A stretch of 28,558 nt of DNA, from NCBI GenBank assembly GCA_030377945.1, contig JAUCGD010000024.1, forward strand, positions 1 through 28,558, in the 5' to 3' direction. The DNA comes from Desulfobacterales bacterium HSG17. GTDB taxonomy: Bacteria; Desulfobacterota; Desulfobacteria; Desulfobacterales; Desulfococcaceae. Shown here piece after piece: positions 15,351 to 23,525 of this stretch. The notes under the pieces are model-generated. The model was not told the origin of the DNA. It was given only the letters and a program-made list of their open reading frames with translations, and ran no database searches. The position numbers were made by a program, and so were the translations under genes. Each line of letters begins with the position of its first letter. The stretch's first letter is position 1.

Positions 15351-15365
15351 GTAGAAATATTCTAC
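15351..15365. promoter_or_regulatory. Short palindrome in the mltC-moeA divergent region
   Basis: gtagaa and ttctac separated by three bases, about 39 bases before the preferred moeA start. It could be an operator half-site pair or chance in AT-rich DNA. Confidence 0.25.
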
Positions 15366-15403
15366 TTTTGCTTATCAACCAAATATCAAATGGAAAAACA
15401 CAA

Positions 15404-16633
15404 ATGAAAGATTTTTTAAAGGTCGTATCTAATGAAGAAGTTTTAGAATATCAATCTTATTTTGCTAAACTGGAACTTGAAGATATATCACTAAATAATT
15501 CTTTTGGCAGAATCCTTGCCAAAGATATTATCTCTGACAATAATTTACCAGGTTTTAAACGTGCCACTATGGACGGCTATGCTATAAAAGCAGGGTCAAG
15601 TTTTGGTTCATCTGAAGCAAATCCTGCATATCTTGTTATTAAAGGAAGTATCTTAATGGGGCAGGTTCCTGATTTTTCCCTGGGTCCAGGAGAAGCAGCC
15701 AGAATATCAACCGGAGGTATGCTGCCCCAGGGTGCTGACAGTGTTGTTATGATAGAACATACTGAAGCTCTTGATGATACGACCATAGAGATTTATAAGA
15801 GCGTTGCTCCGGGTCAGCATATTATTGATAAAGGTGAGGATTTTAAAAAAGGGGAAAACATTCTTTGTAAGGGCATGAAAATCCGTGCCCCGGAAATGGG
15901 TTTGCTTGGAGCATATGGCAGGGATATTGTAAGGGTATATAAAAAACCGATAATCAGCATAATTTCAACAGGAGATGAAATTGTTCCTGTGAATCAAAAT
16001 CCTGAGATGGGTCAGATACGAGACATTAACACTTACACTATGGCAGGACTGGTGACTGAAGCCGGAGCAGAGCCTCTGCTTTTGGGTATTGTTAAAGATG
16101 ATTATAATTCATTGCTTAATAAATGTAGTGAAGCTGTTAATAATTCGGATATGGTTCTGCTTTCAGGCGGAAGCTCTATGGGAATGAGAGATTTTACCCT
16201 GGAAGTCATTTCAGCTCTTCCTGAATCAGATGTTCTGGTTCACGGAATATCTCTCAGTCCAGGCAAACCAACTATTCTGGCAAAAACAGGTAAAAAAGCT
16301 GTGTGGGGTCTTCCAGGCCATGTGGTTTCTGCAATGGTAGTTTTTACAACAATTGTGAGGCCCTTTGTGGATCATATAGCCGGGCTTTTACCTGAATACA
16401 GGCGTAAAGTTAAACTTTCTGCCAGACTTACAAGAAACCTTTCTTCTGCACAGGGCAGGGCTGATTATGTAAGGGTGCGGGTAATAAAAAAAGATGAGGG
16501 ATTTTGGGCAGAACCGGTTTTAGGTAAATCAGGACTGCTCAACACAATATTAAAAGCAGACGGGCTTGTTGAAATTGAGCGTGATGTGGAAGGACTGGAT
16601 AAGGGAGAATATGTAGAAGTTACAGTTATCTAA
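15404..16633 (+). CDS. moeA: Molybdopterin molybdotransferase MoeA
   Basis: About 409 residues, the usual MoeA length. It catalyses insertion of molybdate (or tungstate) into adenylylated molybdopterin. Order: N-terminal MoeA domains with NSFGRILAKDI and PGFKRATMDGYAIKAG; the central MoCF-binding domain with ISTGDEIVP, RDINTYTM, LLSGGSSMGMRDFT and LSPGKPTILA; WGLPGHVVSAMVVF; and a C-terminal barrel domain. I prefer the ATG at 15404 (starting MKDFLKVVSNEE) over an in-frame TTG at 15368, because the extra 12 residues are not typical; the ribosome site (GGAAAA) is weak either way. It is isolated, divergent from mltC and convergent with the caspase gene. It fits an anaerobe with molybdo/tungsto-enzymes; one of several paralogues is possible. 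Confidence 0.92.
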   Translation: MKDFLKVVSNEEVLEYQSYFAKLELEDISLNNSFGRILAKDIISDNNLPGFKRATMDGYAIKAGSSFGSSEANPAYLVIKGSILMGQVPDFSLGPGEAARISTGGMLPQGADSVVMIEHTEALDDTTIEIYKSVAPGQHIIDKGEDFKKGENILCKGMKIRAPEMGLLGAYGRDIVRVYKKPIISIISTGDEIVPVNQNPEMGQIRDINTYTMAGLVTEAGAEPLLLGIVKDDYNSLLNKCSEAVNNSDMVLLSGGSSMGMRDFTLEVISALPESDVLVHGISLSPGKPTILAKTGKKAVWGLPGHVVSAMVVFTTIVRPFVDHIAGLLPEYRRKVKLSARLTRNLSSAQGRADYVRVRVIKKDEGFWAEPVLGKSGLLNTILKADGLVEIERDVEGLDKGEYVEVTVI

Positions 16634-16639
16634 ATTTCA

Positions 16640-16757
16640 CCCGGCAGTAAACTGCCTGGCTATTTTCTGTCGTCCCTCTGGGACTTTAGATACTTTATAT
16701 CAATTATTTAAGTCCCATAGGGACGATAGAAAATAGCGCGGGAATTTATTCCCGTGC
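16640..16757. repeat. Three-hairpin palindromic element between moeA and the caspase gene
   Basis: A central inverted repeat with 28-base arms (16659-16686 and 16710-16737; 26 of 28 complementary) containing gtccctctgggac / gtcccatagggac. It is flanked by a small hairpin on each side (ccggcagtaaactgcctgg at 16641-16659, and cgcgggaatttattcccgtg at 16737-16756). It occupies the space between two convergent genes, so it may serve as a bidirectional mRNA end while being a dispersed repeat by origin. Confidence 0.78.
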
Positions 16758-16812
16758 TTGCTGGACCAGATGATGCTCAAGGCCCAATTATCTATGCTTA
16801 CAAATTTTCGAT

Positions 16813-19338
16813 TTATTCACTTCTGCGTACAGGCAGTGCTCGTCCGCTGTACGAATATGATTTAGGACCAGACAGTTTGTAACCTGTGAAAAAATTAAAG
16901 TTGGTAACATTAGCCCCTTTTGTTTCAGATTGCCAGGGGCAGCAGGCAGTTATTCCAATCAGCTTTGTAACATGATACCCGTGTTTATTTTTCTTGTCTT
17001 TTTCATATATCTGTTCCAGTTCATCCAGGGTTGGCATCCGCCAGTCCGTATATCCGGCTCCTTGAAAATTATTGCAATATTCTTTTGCTTTTTTCCAGTC
17101 TATATCTTCCCCATTATCTTTTTCAGCCCACATCAGCCCGGTAGCTGTATCCAGTACAGTACCGTCTCCATTAGCAATAAATCGTCCGTCACGGTTGTTT
17201 TGAAAAGCGCCTTCCTTTGATTCAGCTGCTGCCAATACTTCTTTATCAAGAAATGCAGAAATCTCCTGGGAAATGCCTGATTCAATTTTTATGTTTTTAT
17301 CATAGTCTTCATATCCGCCTGCTGAAACCTTTATACTGTATTTTCCAGCTTTAATATTCCTGATTTTTAACGGTGCCTTACCCATATTTTTTCCATTAAA
17401 CCATACTTCAGCGCCCAATACACTGGCTCTGACCGTCAGGGTTGACAATATAATACCAGCAGATTCAGCCGAAGGCCGAGTTTGAAAAACAGCCCCGCTG
17501 TCAGCCATCAAGGAAGTATTATTTCTTTGAACCGGGTTAAAATAAAAATCTCCTGTAAGGGAAGAAGATTCCCAGGGAACCTGCTGATCCCCGGTGGCTT
17601 TCAGCACATCCATGCGAACAGATTTCAATACTTTTTCCACGGGCACACCTGGTGCTTCCATGTATTTTAGAAGATATTTGGTAAATACCCCGTTTTTATC
17701 TGCGCCGTCTGCTGCTACGCTGTCAGGTGCGGTAGCATATACAATCATGGTACCTTTAGGCGCATCCATCCTGGAAAGGCCCTGTGAACCGGATCTGAAA
17801 CTCCTGGCAAAGGGGTTATTCCGGCAGGCATCCAGGATAACAATATTTAAGTCGTTTCCAGCATCTTCCATCTTACCCAGAATCCTTCCTGCATCAACAG
17901 ATTCATATTCCACATCAGATTCAGATTCGATTACTGCGTTTACAGGTATCAGGTAATTTCTGCCTGATACCTGCATACCATGCCCCGCATAGTAAAAAAG
18001 ACCGGCTCCGCCCTGCTTAAGTTTTTTTCCAAATTTGCTTACAGCCTTTTTCATCTCCCTTTGGGTGGCATTTATCAGGGTGTCAACATTAAATCCGTAT
18101 TCTTTCAGAGCCTTAGCCATATCTTTTGCATCATTTGGAGGATTTCTCAATGGAGAGTCCTTATAATCTCCATTACCTATTACCAGGGCCATCCTTTTTT
18201 GTTTCCAAACTCTTTTTTTATTCAGTTTTATTCCCCTGTCAACAAAAGGTGTTACTGACTGACTGACAATTTTTTCACGTTTAACAGAAGCTGTGGTTAT
18301 GGGATGCTGTTTTTTTTCAATTTTACGGTTCGGTTTCAGGGCCGGGATTTTGTTCTTTTTTTCCAAAATAATTTTTTGAGGCTGAGATTGTTTTTTTATT
18401 TTATTTATTTTTTGACTCTTTTTTTCATAATCTACTTGAGTTTTTATTTCCCTTTGTTTCTGGTTTGCCTGCTCCTGGTTTATTTGCTCCTGGTTTATTT
18501 GCTCCTGATTTATTTGTTCAGGAATAATTTTTTTCTCTTCCTTTTTTGCCATTATGAATATATTCTGCTGTTGACTGTCCAGTTTCTTTTCAGGTAATTT
18601 TGCTAATTTTTTAACATGTGTGCCATTTTTCCATAAGCCTGTATATTTATTGCCTTTTGCCCATGTCATTGTACCATATCCATTTATCTGGTCACTGCTC
18701 CACTCGCCTTCATATTTATCACCGTTATTCCAAGATAAAACACCCTGGCCTGAGCGGACATTATTTTTCCATTCACCCCTGTATTCATTCCCGTTTATCC
18801 ATTTTTTGGTTCCGGTTCCCTGCATCATATTGTTTTTCCATACACCTTCATATGTATCACCGCCTGCCCATGTCATTTTTCCCTGGCCGTTCATTGCAGA
18901 ATTGAGCCATTCACCTTTATATGTATCACCGTTATTCCAGGAAAAAGCCCCTTTTCCGGTTCGGATATTTTTATCCCAGTCTCCTGTATATACATTTCCG
19001 TTAGTCCATTTCCTGGTTCCTGTTCCATGCATCAGGTCATGTTGCCACTCTCCTTCATAAACATTGCCGTCTGCCCATGTCATGATACCTGTTCCGTGCA
19101 TACTGTTGTTTAACCATTGGCCCTTATATTGATTTCCGTTATTCCATGTCATGGTTCCTTTACCTGATCGTACTTCATCTTTCCACTCTCCTTCATACAT
19201 GTTATTGTCAGGCCACTTATAAGCACCAAACCCATTGGAGCACTCTCCTGAAATGCAGTTTGCAATGGCTGACAATGGTGAAAAAGCTGTAAAAAGATAT
19301 AAAAGGCAGATAATTAATATGTACTTCTGTGCTTTCAT
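16813..19338 (-). CDS. Exported MORN-caspase-PEGA-DUF1566 protein
   Basis: An 841-residue multidomain protein. Residues 1-27 are a signal peptide. Nine MORN repeats follow with YxGxW at 48, 71, 94, 117, 140, 163, 186, 209 and 232, exactly 23 residues apart. A basic, Gln-rich linker (about 245-380) contains EQINQ repeats. The peptidase C14 caspase-like domain starts at KRMALVIGNGDYKDSPL (381), with catalytic His453 (YYAGHGMQ) and Cys505 (LDACRNNPF). A PEGA domain (about 633-690) and a DUF1566 C-terminus (DGTVLDTATGLMWAEKDNG, then DWRMPTLDEL) complete it. Bacterial caspase homologues usually cut after Arg or Lys; the substrate here is unknown. MORN and PEGA imply surface or envelope contact, so it probably acts outside the cytoplasm. 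It lies downstream of the Mla operon, with a 108-base gap. Confidence 0.88.
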   Translation of the reverse strand: MKAQKYILIICLLYLFTAFSPLSAIANCISGECSNGFGAYKWPDNNMYEGEWKDEVRSGKGTMTWNNGNQYKGQWLNNSMHGTGIMTWADGNVYEGEWQHDLMHGTGTRKWTNGNVYTGDWDKNIRTGKGAFSWNNGDTYKGEWLNSAMNGQGKMTWAGGDTYEGVWKNNMMQGTGTKKWINGNEYRGEWKNNVRSGQGVLSWNNGDKYEGEWSSDQINGYGTMTWAKGNKYTGLWKNGTHVKKLAKLPEKKLDSQQQNIFIMAKKEEKKIIPEQINQEQINQEQINQEQANQKQREIKTQVDYEKKSQKINKIKKQSQPQKIILEKKNKIPALKPNRKIEKKQHPITTASVKREKIVSQSVTPFVDRGIKLNKKRVWKQKRMALVIGNGDYKDSPLRNPPNDAKDMAKALKEYGFNVDTLINATQREMKKAVSKFGKKLKQGGAGLFYYAGHGMQVSGRNYLIPVNAVIESESDVEYESVDAGRILGKMEDAGNDLNIVILDACRNNPFARSFRSGSQGLSRMDAPKGTMIVYATAPDSVAADGADKNGVFTKYLLKYMEAPGVPVEKVLKSVRMDVLKATGDQQVPWESSSLTGDFYFNPVQRNNTSLMADSGAVFQTRPSAESAGIILSTLTVRASVLGAEVWFNGKNMGKAPLKIRNIKAGKYSIKVSAGGYEDYDKNIKIESGISQEISAFLDKEVLAAAESKEGAFQNNRDGRFIANGDGTVLDTATGLMWAEKDNGEDIDWKKAKEYCNNFQGAGYTDWRMPTLDELEQIYEKDKKNKHGYHVTKLIGITACCPWQSETKGANVTNFNFFTGYKLSGPKSYSYSGRALPVRRSE

Positions 19339-19446
19339 ATTTATAACATTCCTTATTTTATAATTTATTTCCGGCAGCTATATGTTTTACCTAATACTCC
19401 ATTCTGTTAATTGATTCGTTTTAACTGCGCTATTAAATATTTTAAT
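19339..19446. other. Gap between the lipoprotein and caspase genes
   Basis: AT-rich spacer downstream of the Mla operon and upstream of the caspase gene. I see no clear terminator or strong promoter, so read-through from the lipid-transport operon is possible. Confidence 0.3.
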
Positions 19447-20043
19447 TTAATCATTTTTTATTGAGTTTGCAATATCATGGCTTAACACTGCAAGGGCCTG
19501 GCTTTGAGCTGAGACAATGGCTTCGTACCCTTTTTCCTTTATGGGCCAGGATATTTTTGATTTTTTCATCTTTATTACCTTTCGACCGTCTTTGCCAAGA
19601 ATTAACCAGCGTGCAATCAAAGTAGCCTGTTTTTCAGGTTCTGCGTCAAAGCGGATTATTTCAAGCTTTACCTGGTATTTCACAGGCATTACACTTTTCC
19701 AGGGGTAAATAAAAACATGGTCTGTATTAAGAGCAACAGACAGGTTTTCAGCAAGAACAAGGGGAATATCATGTTTAAGTGATCCTGCCCATTTATCAAA
19801 CTCTGCAAGCACAAGATTATTCTGCCTGGTTCTGGTGACAATCTGGGGGCGTTCAAGGTAATCGGGAATATCAACAGGCCCGACACCGATAATAATGTTG
19901 TTGTTTTTTGCGGCTGAAGTATCTGTCTCTGTGTCAGAAAGTGAATTCAGGATATAGAATCTTGAGGGCCCTGTTCTGCTGCATGAGCAGAGAATTAATA
20001 TCAGTGTTATAAAAATAAATGATTTTATACTAAAATATTTCAT
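19447..20043 (-). CDS. PqiC-like ABC transport auxiliary lipoprotein
   Basis: A 198-residue lipoprotein. The signal ends in LCSC, giving a lipidated Cys near residue 22, followed by SRFYILNSLSDTE, the usual opening of the ABC-type transport auxiliary (PqiC/DUF330) family. Later segments VGPVDIPDYLERPQIVTR and FDKWAGSLKHDIPLVLAENL are the family's most conserved blocks. It would sit in the periplasm, in the outer membrane, and help the MCE protein move phospholipids between membranes. It is the last gene of the four-gene Mla-type operon, 4 bases after the mlaD-like gene, which strongly supports a shared function. Confidence 0.85.
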   Translation of the reverse strand: MKYFSIKSFIFITLILILCSCSRTGPSRFYILNSLSDTETDTSAAKNNNIIIGVGPVDIPDYLERPQIVTRTRQNNLVLAEFDKWAGSLKHDIPLVLAENLSVALNTDHVFIYPWKSVMPVKYQVKLEIIRFDAEPEKQATLIARWLILGKDGRKVIKMKKSKISWPIKEKGYEAIVSAQSQALAVLSHDIANSIKND

Positions 20044-20047
20044 TATA

Positions 20048-21037
20048 TTATTCTCCTTTTCCCTGAATCAGAGCTTCAGGATGTCTTTCCAGGTATTCAG
20101 CAAATATTCGGATTGACCGTGCTGCTGCTGACAATTCTCTCAGGGTATTTTTTAGTTCGTACTGCAATTGGGAGTCATTTCCAACCATTCCTTCTAATGA
20201 TGAAATGGTTTTATCTGCTTTTTTAAGACTTGAAGTGGCTGTTTTAAAGGTTTTATTCATATTTGATGCCAAAGGAGAAACCTGCTTGTCAATATTTCCT
20301 ATTAAAGTTTGAGCATCAGCTAAAACTCCGTCAGCACCGGATGAAAGATCATTTAATTTATAGTTAACATTTCCTGCCAGTTTTTCAATGTTTTTTATTG
20401 TATTGCTCAATGCTGTAAGTGTTTCTGCTGCTTCAGTGGAACTTATAATTTTTTCAATACTTTCAAGAGCTTTAATTGCCTTGTTAATCATGGTTTCAAT
20501 GGGTATTTTTTCAAGGCTTCTCTGCAATTCTTCTATTTCAGACGGAATGGTGGGAAGCTCAGGAAGGTTTTTGTCATGGCCAAGGGCTTCAACTCCTGCC
20601 AGACGGGCAGGCTTTTCAGGATGAAAGTCAAATTCTATATATAACTGGCCTGTGACAAGGCTTTGTACCTTGAGCTGTGCTCTTAAACCTTTGTTAACCA
20701 GTTCAAGAACAATATTGCCTTCATCAGCTATGATATTGTTTTTGCTGATATGCTCTATCTGGTCATTTTCGATTTCTATCACTACCGGAATCCTCAGGGA
20801 CATGTCATCAGAATCAAAATGCAGAAGGATTTTTGAAACAGACCCGATTTTAACACCTCTAAAAGCAACAGGAGCTCCGATTTTAAGGCCGCCTACATTT
20901 CCCTCAAAATAGAGTATGTATTTATCAGTATCCATTAAAAATTTTCCAGAACCAAATATTACAACACCTGCACCTGCCATTATAACTGCTGCAATGACAA
21001 ATATTCCTATTATTGTCGGGTTTGCTTTTTTGCTCAT
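20048..21037 (-). CDS. MlaD-family MCE protein
   Basis: A 329-residue MCE protein. One N-terminal membrane segment (about residues 8-28) anchors it in the inner membrane. A single MCE domain follows (YILYFEGNVGGLKIGAPVAFRGVKIGSV, then GQLYIEFDF). The long C-terminal part (about 175-320) is helical and coiled-coil-like with repeating hydrophobic positions, so it is longer than E. coli MlaD and more like the tunnel-forming type with an extended helical barrel. It would bind phospholipids in the periplasm and pass them to or from the MlaE/F ABC transporter. It lies 2 bases after the mlaF-like gene and 4 before the lipoprotein gene. Confidence 0.9.
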   Translation of the reverse strand: MSKKANPTIIGIFVIAAVIMAGAGVVIFGSGKFLMDTDKYILYFEGNVGGLKIGAPVAFRGVKIGSVSKILLHFDSDDMSLRIPVVIEIENDQIEHISKNNIIADEGNIVLELVNKGLRAQLKVQSLVTGQLYIEFDFHPEKPARLAGVEALGHDKNLPELPTIPSEIEELQRSLEKIPIETMINKAIKALESIEKIISSTEAAETLTALSNTIKNIEKLAGNVNYKLNDLSSGADGVLADAQTLIGNIDKQVSPLASNMNKTFKTATSSLKKADKTISSLEGMVGNDSQLQYELKNTLRELSAAARSIRIFAEYLERHPEALIQGKGE

Positions 21038-21039
21038 AT

Positions 21040-21792
21040 TTATTCCTTTTCACCCCTTGTAAGAAATTTTATAACCCTGGGGTCTTTGGACTTGTTCAGC
21101 AGGGTATTGGGATTTCCTCCTGCTATCATGGTTTTGGTTTCAGGGTCAAGAAACACGGAATTGTTTCCTATGGCAAATATGCTTGCCAGTTCATGGGTAA
21201 CAACAATGATGGTTGCCCCAAGGCTGTCCCTGAGTTCCAGGATAAGATCATCAAGGAGCCTTGCACTTACAGGATCAAGCCCCGCAGAAGGTTCATCAAA
21301 AAACAGGATTTCAGGGTCAAGAGCCATAGCCCGTGCAAGTCCTGCCCTTTTTTGCATTCCTCCGCTGATTTCAGAAGGATAATAATCTTCAAAACCTGCC
21401 AGCCCCACAAGAGCAAGCTTAAGAGATACCACTTCCTGAATCTGATCTTTTTTTAAATCTGTATATTCCCCCAGGGGAAGAGCAATATTTTCCAAAAGGG
21501 TCATGGAACTCCAGAGTGCCCCGCTCTGGTAAAGTATTCCGCAATTTTGCATAATTTTATTGCGCTCTTCCAGTTCAGCATCCCAGAAACTTTTATCTTT
21601 GTATATCACCCTGCCTTTTGCTGGTTTTTTCAGTCCCACAAGATGGCGCAGAAGCGTACTTTTTCCGCACCCGCTTCCGCCCATGATAATGAAAATATCT
21701 TCGCGGTTTACGGAAAAATCAAGATCCTGCTGAATAATAAAATCCCCGTAAGCCATTGTAAGATTTTCAACTGATATATGTGTTTCTTTCAT
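21040..21792 (-). CDS. mlaF: MlaF-like ABC transporter ATP-binding protein
   Basis: A 250-residue ABC ATPase of the phospholipid-transport (MlaF) type. Walker A GGSGCGKST at 38-46, Q-loop near YQSGALWSSMTLLENI (89-103, the SGAL/LFDSLTV-like stretch typical of MlaF), ABC signature SGGMQKRAG at 143-151, Walker B ILFFDEPSAGLDP at 162-174 and switch His200. It powers MlaE/D-dependent phospholipid movement on the cytoplasmic face. It is tightly packed in the operon between the permease gene (16 bases upstream) and the MCE gene. Confidence 0.92.
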   Translation of the reverse strand: MKETHISVENLTMAYGDFIIQQDLDFSVNREDIFIIMGGSGCGKSTLLRHLVGLKKPAKGRVIYKDKSFWDAELEERNKIMQNCGILYQSGALWSSMTLLENIALPLGEYTDLKKDQIQEVVSLKLALVGLAGFEDYYPSEISGGMQKRAGLARAMALDPEILFFDEPSAGLDPVSARLLDDLILELRDSLGATIIVVTHELASIFAIGNNSVFLDPETKTMIAGGNPNTLLNKSKDPRVIKFLTRGEKE

Positions 21793-21808
21793 ATATTACA
21801 CACTGATA

Positions 21809-22957
21809 TTACACTCCGATTATACTGAATATAACAGTCAGCAGGGCATCTGAAACAATAATAGCCACAATGCCTGTAACAACTGCTGAAGTTGCTGCAA
21901 TACCAACTGCTGAAGCGCTTCTGCCGCACTGCATACCTCTCATGCACCCGGAAATTGCCACAAGAACGCCAAAAACACAGCTTTTAAAAATGCCCACAGC
22001 AAAATGATTTAATGCCACAGCATTCTGGGTCTGGTTAAAATAGGCTGCCGGGCTTATATCCAGCATACCTATACCCACAACAGCCCCGCCTAAAATCCCC
22101 ATAATATCTGCATAAATACAAAGCAGGGGCATCATCAAACCCAGGGCAAGCATCCTGGGAAGCACAAGAAATTCCATAGGGGAAATTCCAAGGGTAATCA
22201 AGGCATCAATCTCTTCATTAACCTGCATGGTTCCAAGCTGGGCTGCATAGGCAGCACCAGTACGCCCTGCCATTATAATGGCTGCCATCATTGCCCCCAT
22301 TTCACGGGCCATTCCCAGGCCCACAAGATCGGCAACATAAATCTGTGCCCCAAACATCTTAAGCTGGATAGCTCCCACAAAAGCCAGGATAACACCAACC
22401 AGAACACTGATAAGGGAAACTATGGGAAGTCCCTGGGGACCGCATTCCTGGATAATCAAGCCCAGATCTGAAAGACGAAACCGCGCTTTCCCGGTAAGCA
22501 TTTTCATGAATGCCAGGGTTACTTCACCAGTAAATTTAACCATATCCACTGCATTATTAAAAACTTCACTTGATGAGGTTCCCACACGGGCAAGCCAGGG
22601 CTGCTTTGTTCCGGTTCGACGCGCCCCTTTTCTTTCAGGAACCGCAGTTGCAAGTGCCAGAAGTCGCTGAACCCCAGTGGGCAGTCCTTTTTTATCAACC
22701 TGAATTTTTGAAACATTACAAAGATCAATAATCTTTATTACAAAAGTCAGCAGCCCTGTATCCCAGTCAGATATTTTATCTGTTTCAAAAGATAATGTTT
22801 TTATATTGGAAGCAGATTTTATCTGATATGCCACATTATCCAAAGACGGCAGTTTATCAACAAGTTTCCATGATCCGCCAAGATGAATAACAAGGGTGGC
22901 ATTATTTGATGGGAAAGAAAAATCTATTTGAGAATTTGGAGAAGACGGTTTTATCAT
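21809..22957 (-). CDS. mlaE: STAS-MlaE phospholipid transport permease
   Basis: A 382-residue permease. Residues about 10-110 form a STAS-like domain (LVIHLGGSWKLVDKLPSLDN and DKISDWDTGLLTFVIKI), the part usually encoded separately as MlaB. The MlaE membrane domain follows (MKMLTGKARFRLSDLGLIIQECGPQGLPIVSLISVLVG, then EMGAMMAAIIMAGRTGAAYAAQLGTMQVNEEIDAL, the MlaE signature). About five membrane segments follow to the C-terminus. The STAS-MlaE fusion explains why no separate mlaB is present. First gene of the operon. It would form the transmembrane path for phospholipids with MlaF and the MCE protein. Confidence 0.92.
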   Translation of the reverse strand: MIKPSSPNSQIDFSFPSNNATLVIHLGGSWKLVDKLPSLDNVAYQIKSASNIKTLSFETDKISDWDTGLLTFVIKIIDLCNVSKIQVDKKGLPTGVQRLLALATAVPERKGARRTGTKQPWLARVGTSSSEVFNNAVDMVKFTGEVTLAFMKMLTGKARFRLSDLGLIIQECGPQGLPIVSLISVLVGVILAFVGAIQLKMFGAQIYVADLVGLGMAREMGAMMAAIIMAGRTGAAYAAQLGTMQVNEEIDALITLGISPMEFLVLPRMLALGLMMPLLCIYADIMGILGGAVVGIGMLDISPAAYFNQTQNAVALNHFAVGIFKSCVFGVLVAISGCMRGMQCGRSASAVGIAATSAVVTGIVAIIVSDALLTVIFSIIGV

Positions 22958-23008
22958 AATTTTAATAAAGGGGCGGGTCTATAAACGCCTTACAGGCAAC
23001 TATTTTAC

Positions 23009-23512
23009 TTATTGTTCATTAATTGATTGGGGGGTAGTATAATCCAGTAAATCAGCTTTTGTTTCCATAATTTCCGACCAAAAATTTACATTGAATTGTA
23101 AATGGACAAGTCCTGATGTGGGAATCCATTCAATTTGTTCTTTCTTTAGAAAAAAATTGGATAACTCGGTAAATGTTGGATTATGTCCAAAAATCATCAT
23201 ACAATTGATGCTGTTATCTGTTTGAGATAGTTGATGTGCAATCTCCATATGTTCTCCAGGATAAAGATAATCTTTAATGTAGAAATACTCATCCCTGATT
23301 TTTAGTTTCTGCTGAACTATCTTTGCTGTTTCATAGGCTCTTATAGCAGGGCTGGAAAATATTATATCAGGAATCATACAGGAGTCGCTGAGATAACCGG
23401 CAATAAAATCTGTTTTTACAATTCCTTTTTTTTGAAGAGGACGCTCTTCGTCACTGATACAAGAGTCATTCCAACTGGATTTCCCATGGCGAATAATCGT
23501 AATTTTCTTCAT
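23009..23512 (-). CDS. SixA-like histidine phosphatase
   Basis: A 167-residue histidine phosphatase. The catalytic motif is IRHGKSSWND, with His9 as the phospho-acceptor; SSPAIRAYETAKIV is the second motif, and IFGHNPTFTELSNF carries the second catalytic His. This is the short SixA/PhoE-like form acting on small phosphate esters or phosphohistidine proteins. I start it at 23512, where AGGAAG precedes the ATG; the longer reading to 23581 overlaps the upstream Rpn gene. Only 13 bases separate it from that gene, so it may be co-transcribed with it. The substrate is not known. Confidence 0.88.
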   Translation of the reverse strand: MKKITIIRHGKSSWNDSCISDEERPLQKKGIVKTDFIAGYLSDSCMIPDIIFSSPAIRAYETAKIVQQKLKIRDEYFYIKDYLYPGEHMEIAHQLSQTDNSINCMMIFGHNPTFTELSNFFLKKEQIEWIPTSGLVHLQFNVNFWSEIMETKADLLDYTTPQSINEQ

Positions 23513-23525
23513 TATTAACTTCCTG

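Noticed and set aside
15368..15403. TTG-initiated extension of moeA
   Set aside because: Adds 12 residues not typical of the family; the ATG at 15404 matches usual MoeA starts better.
18304..18597. ORFs antisense to the MORN-caspase gene with FF/LL-rich proteins
   Set aside because: Shadow frames of the Lys/Gln-rich linker and MORN repeats.
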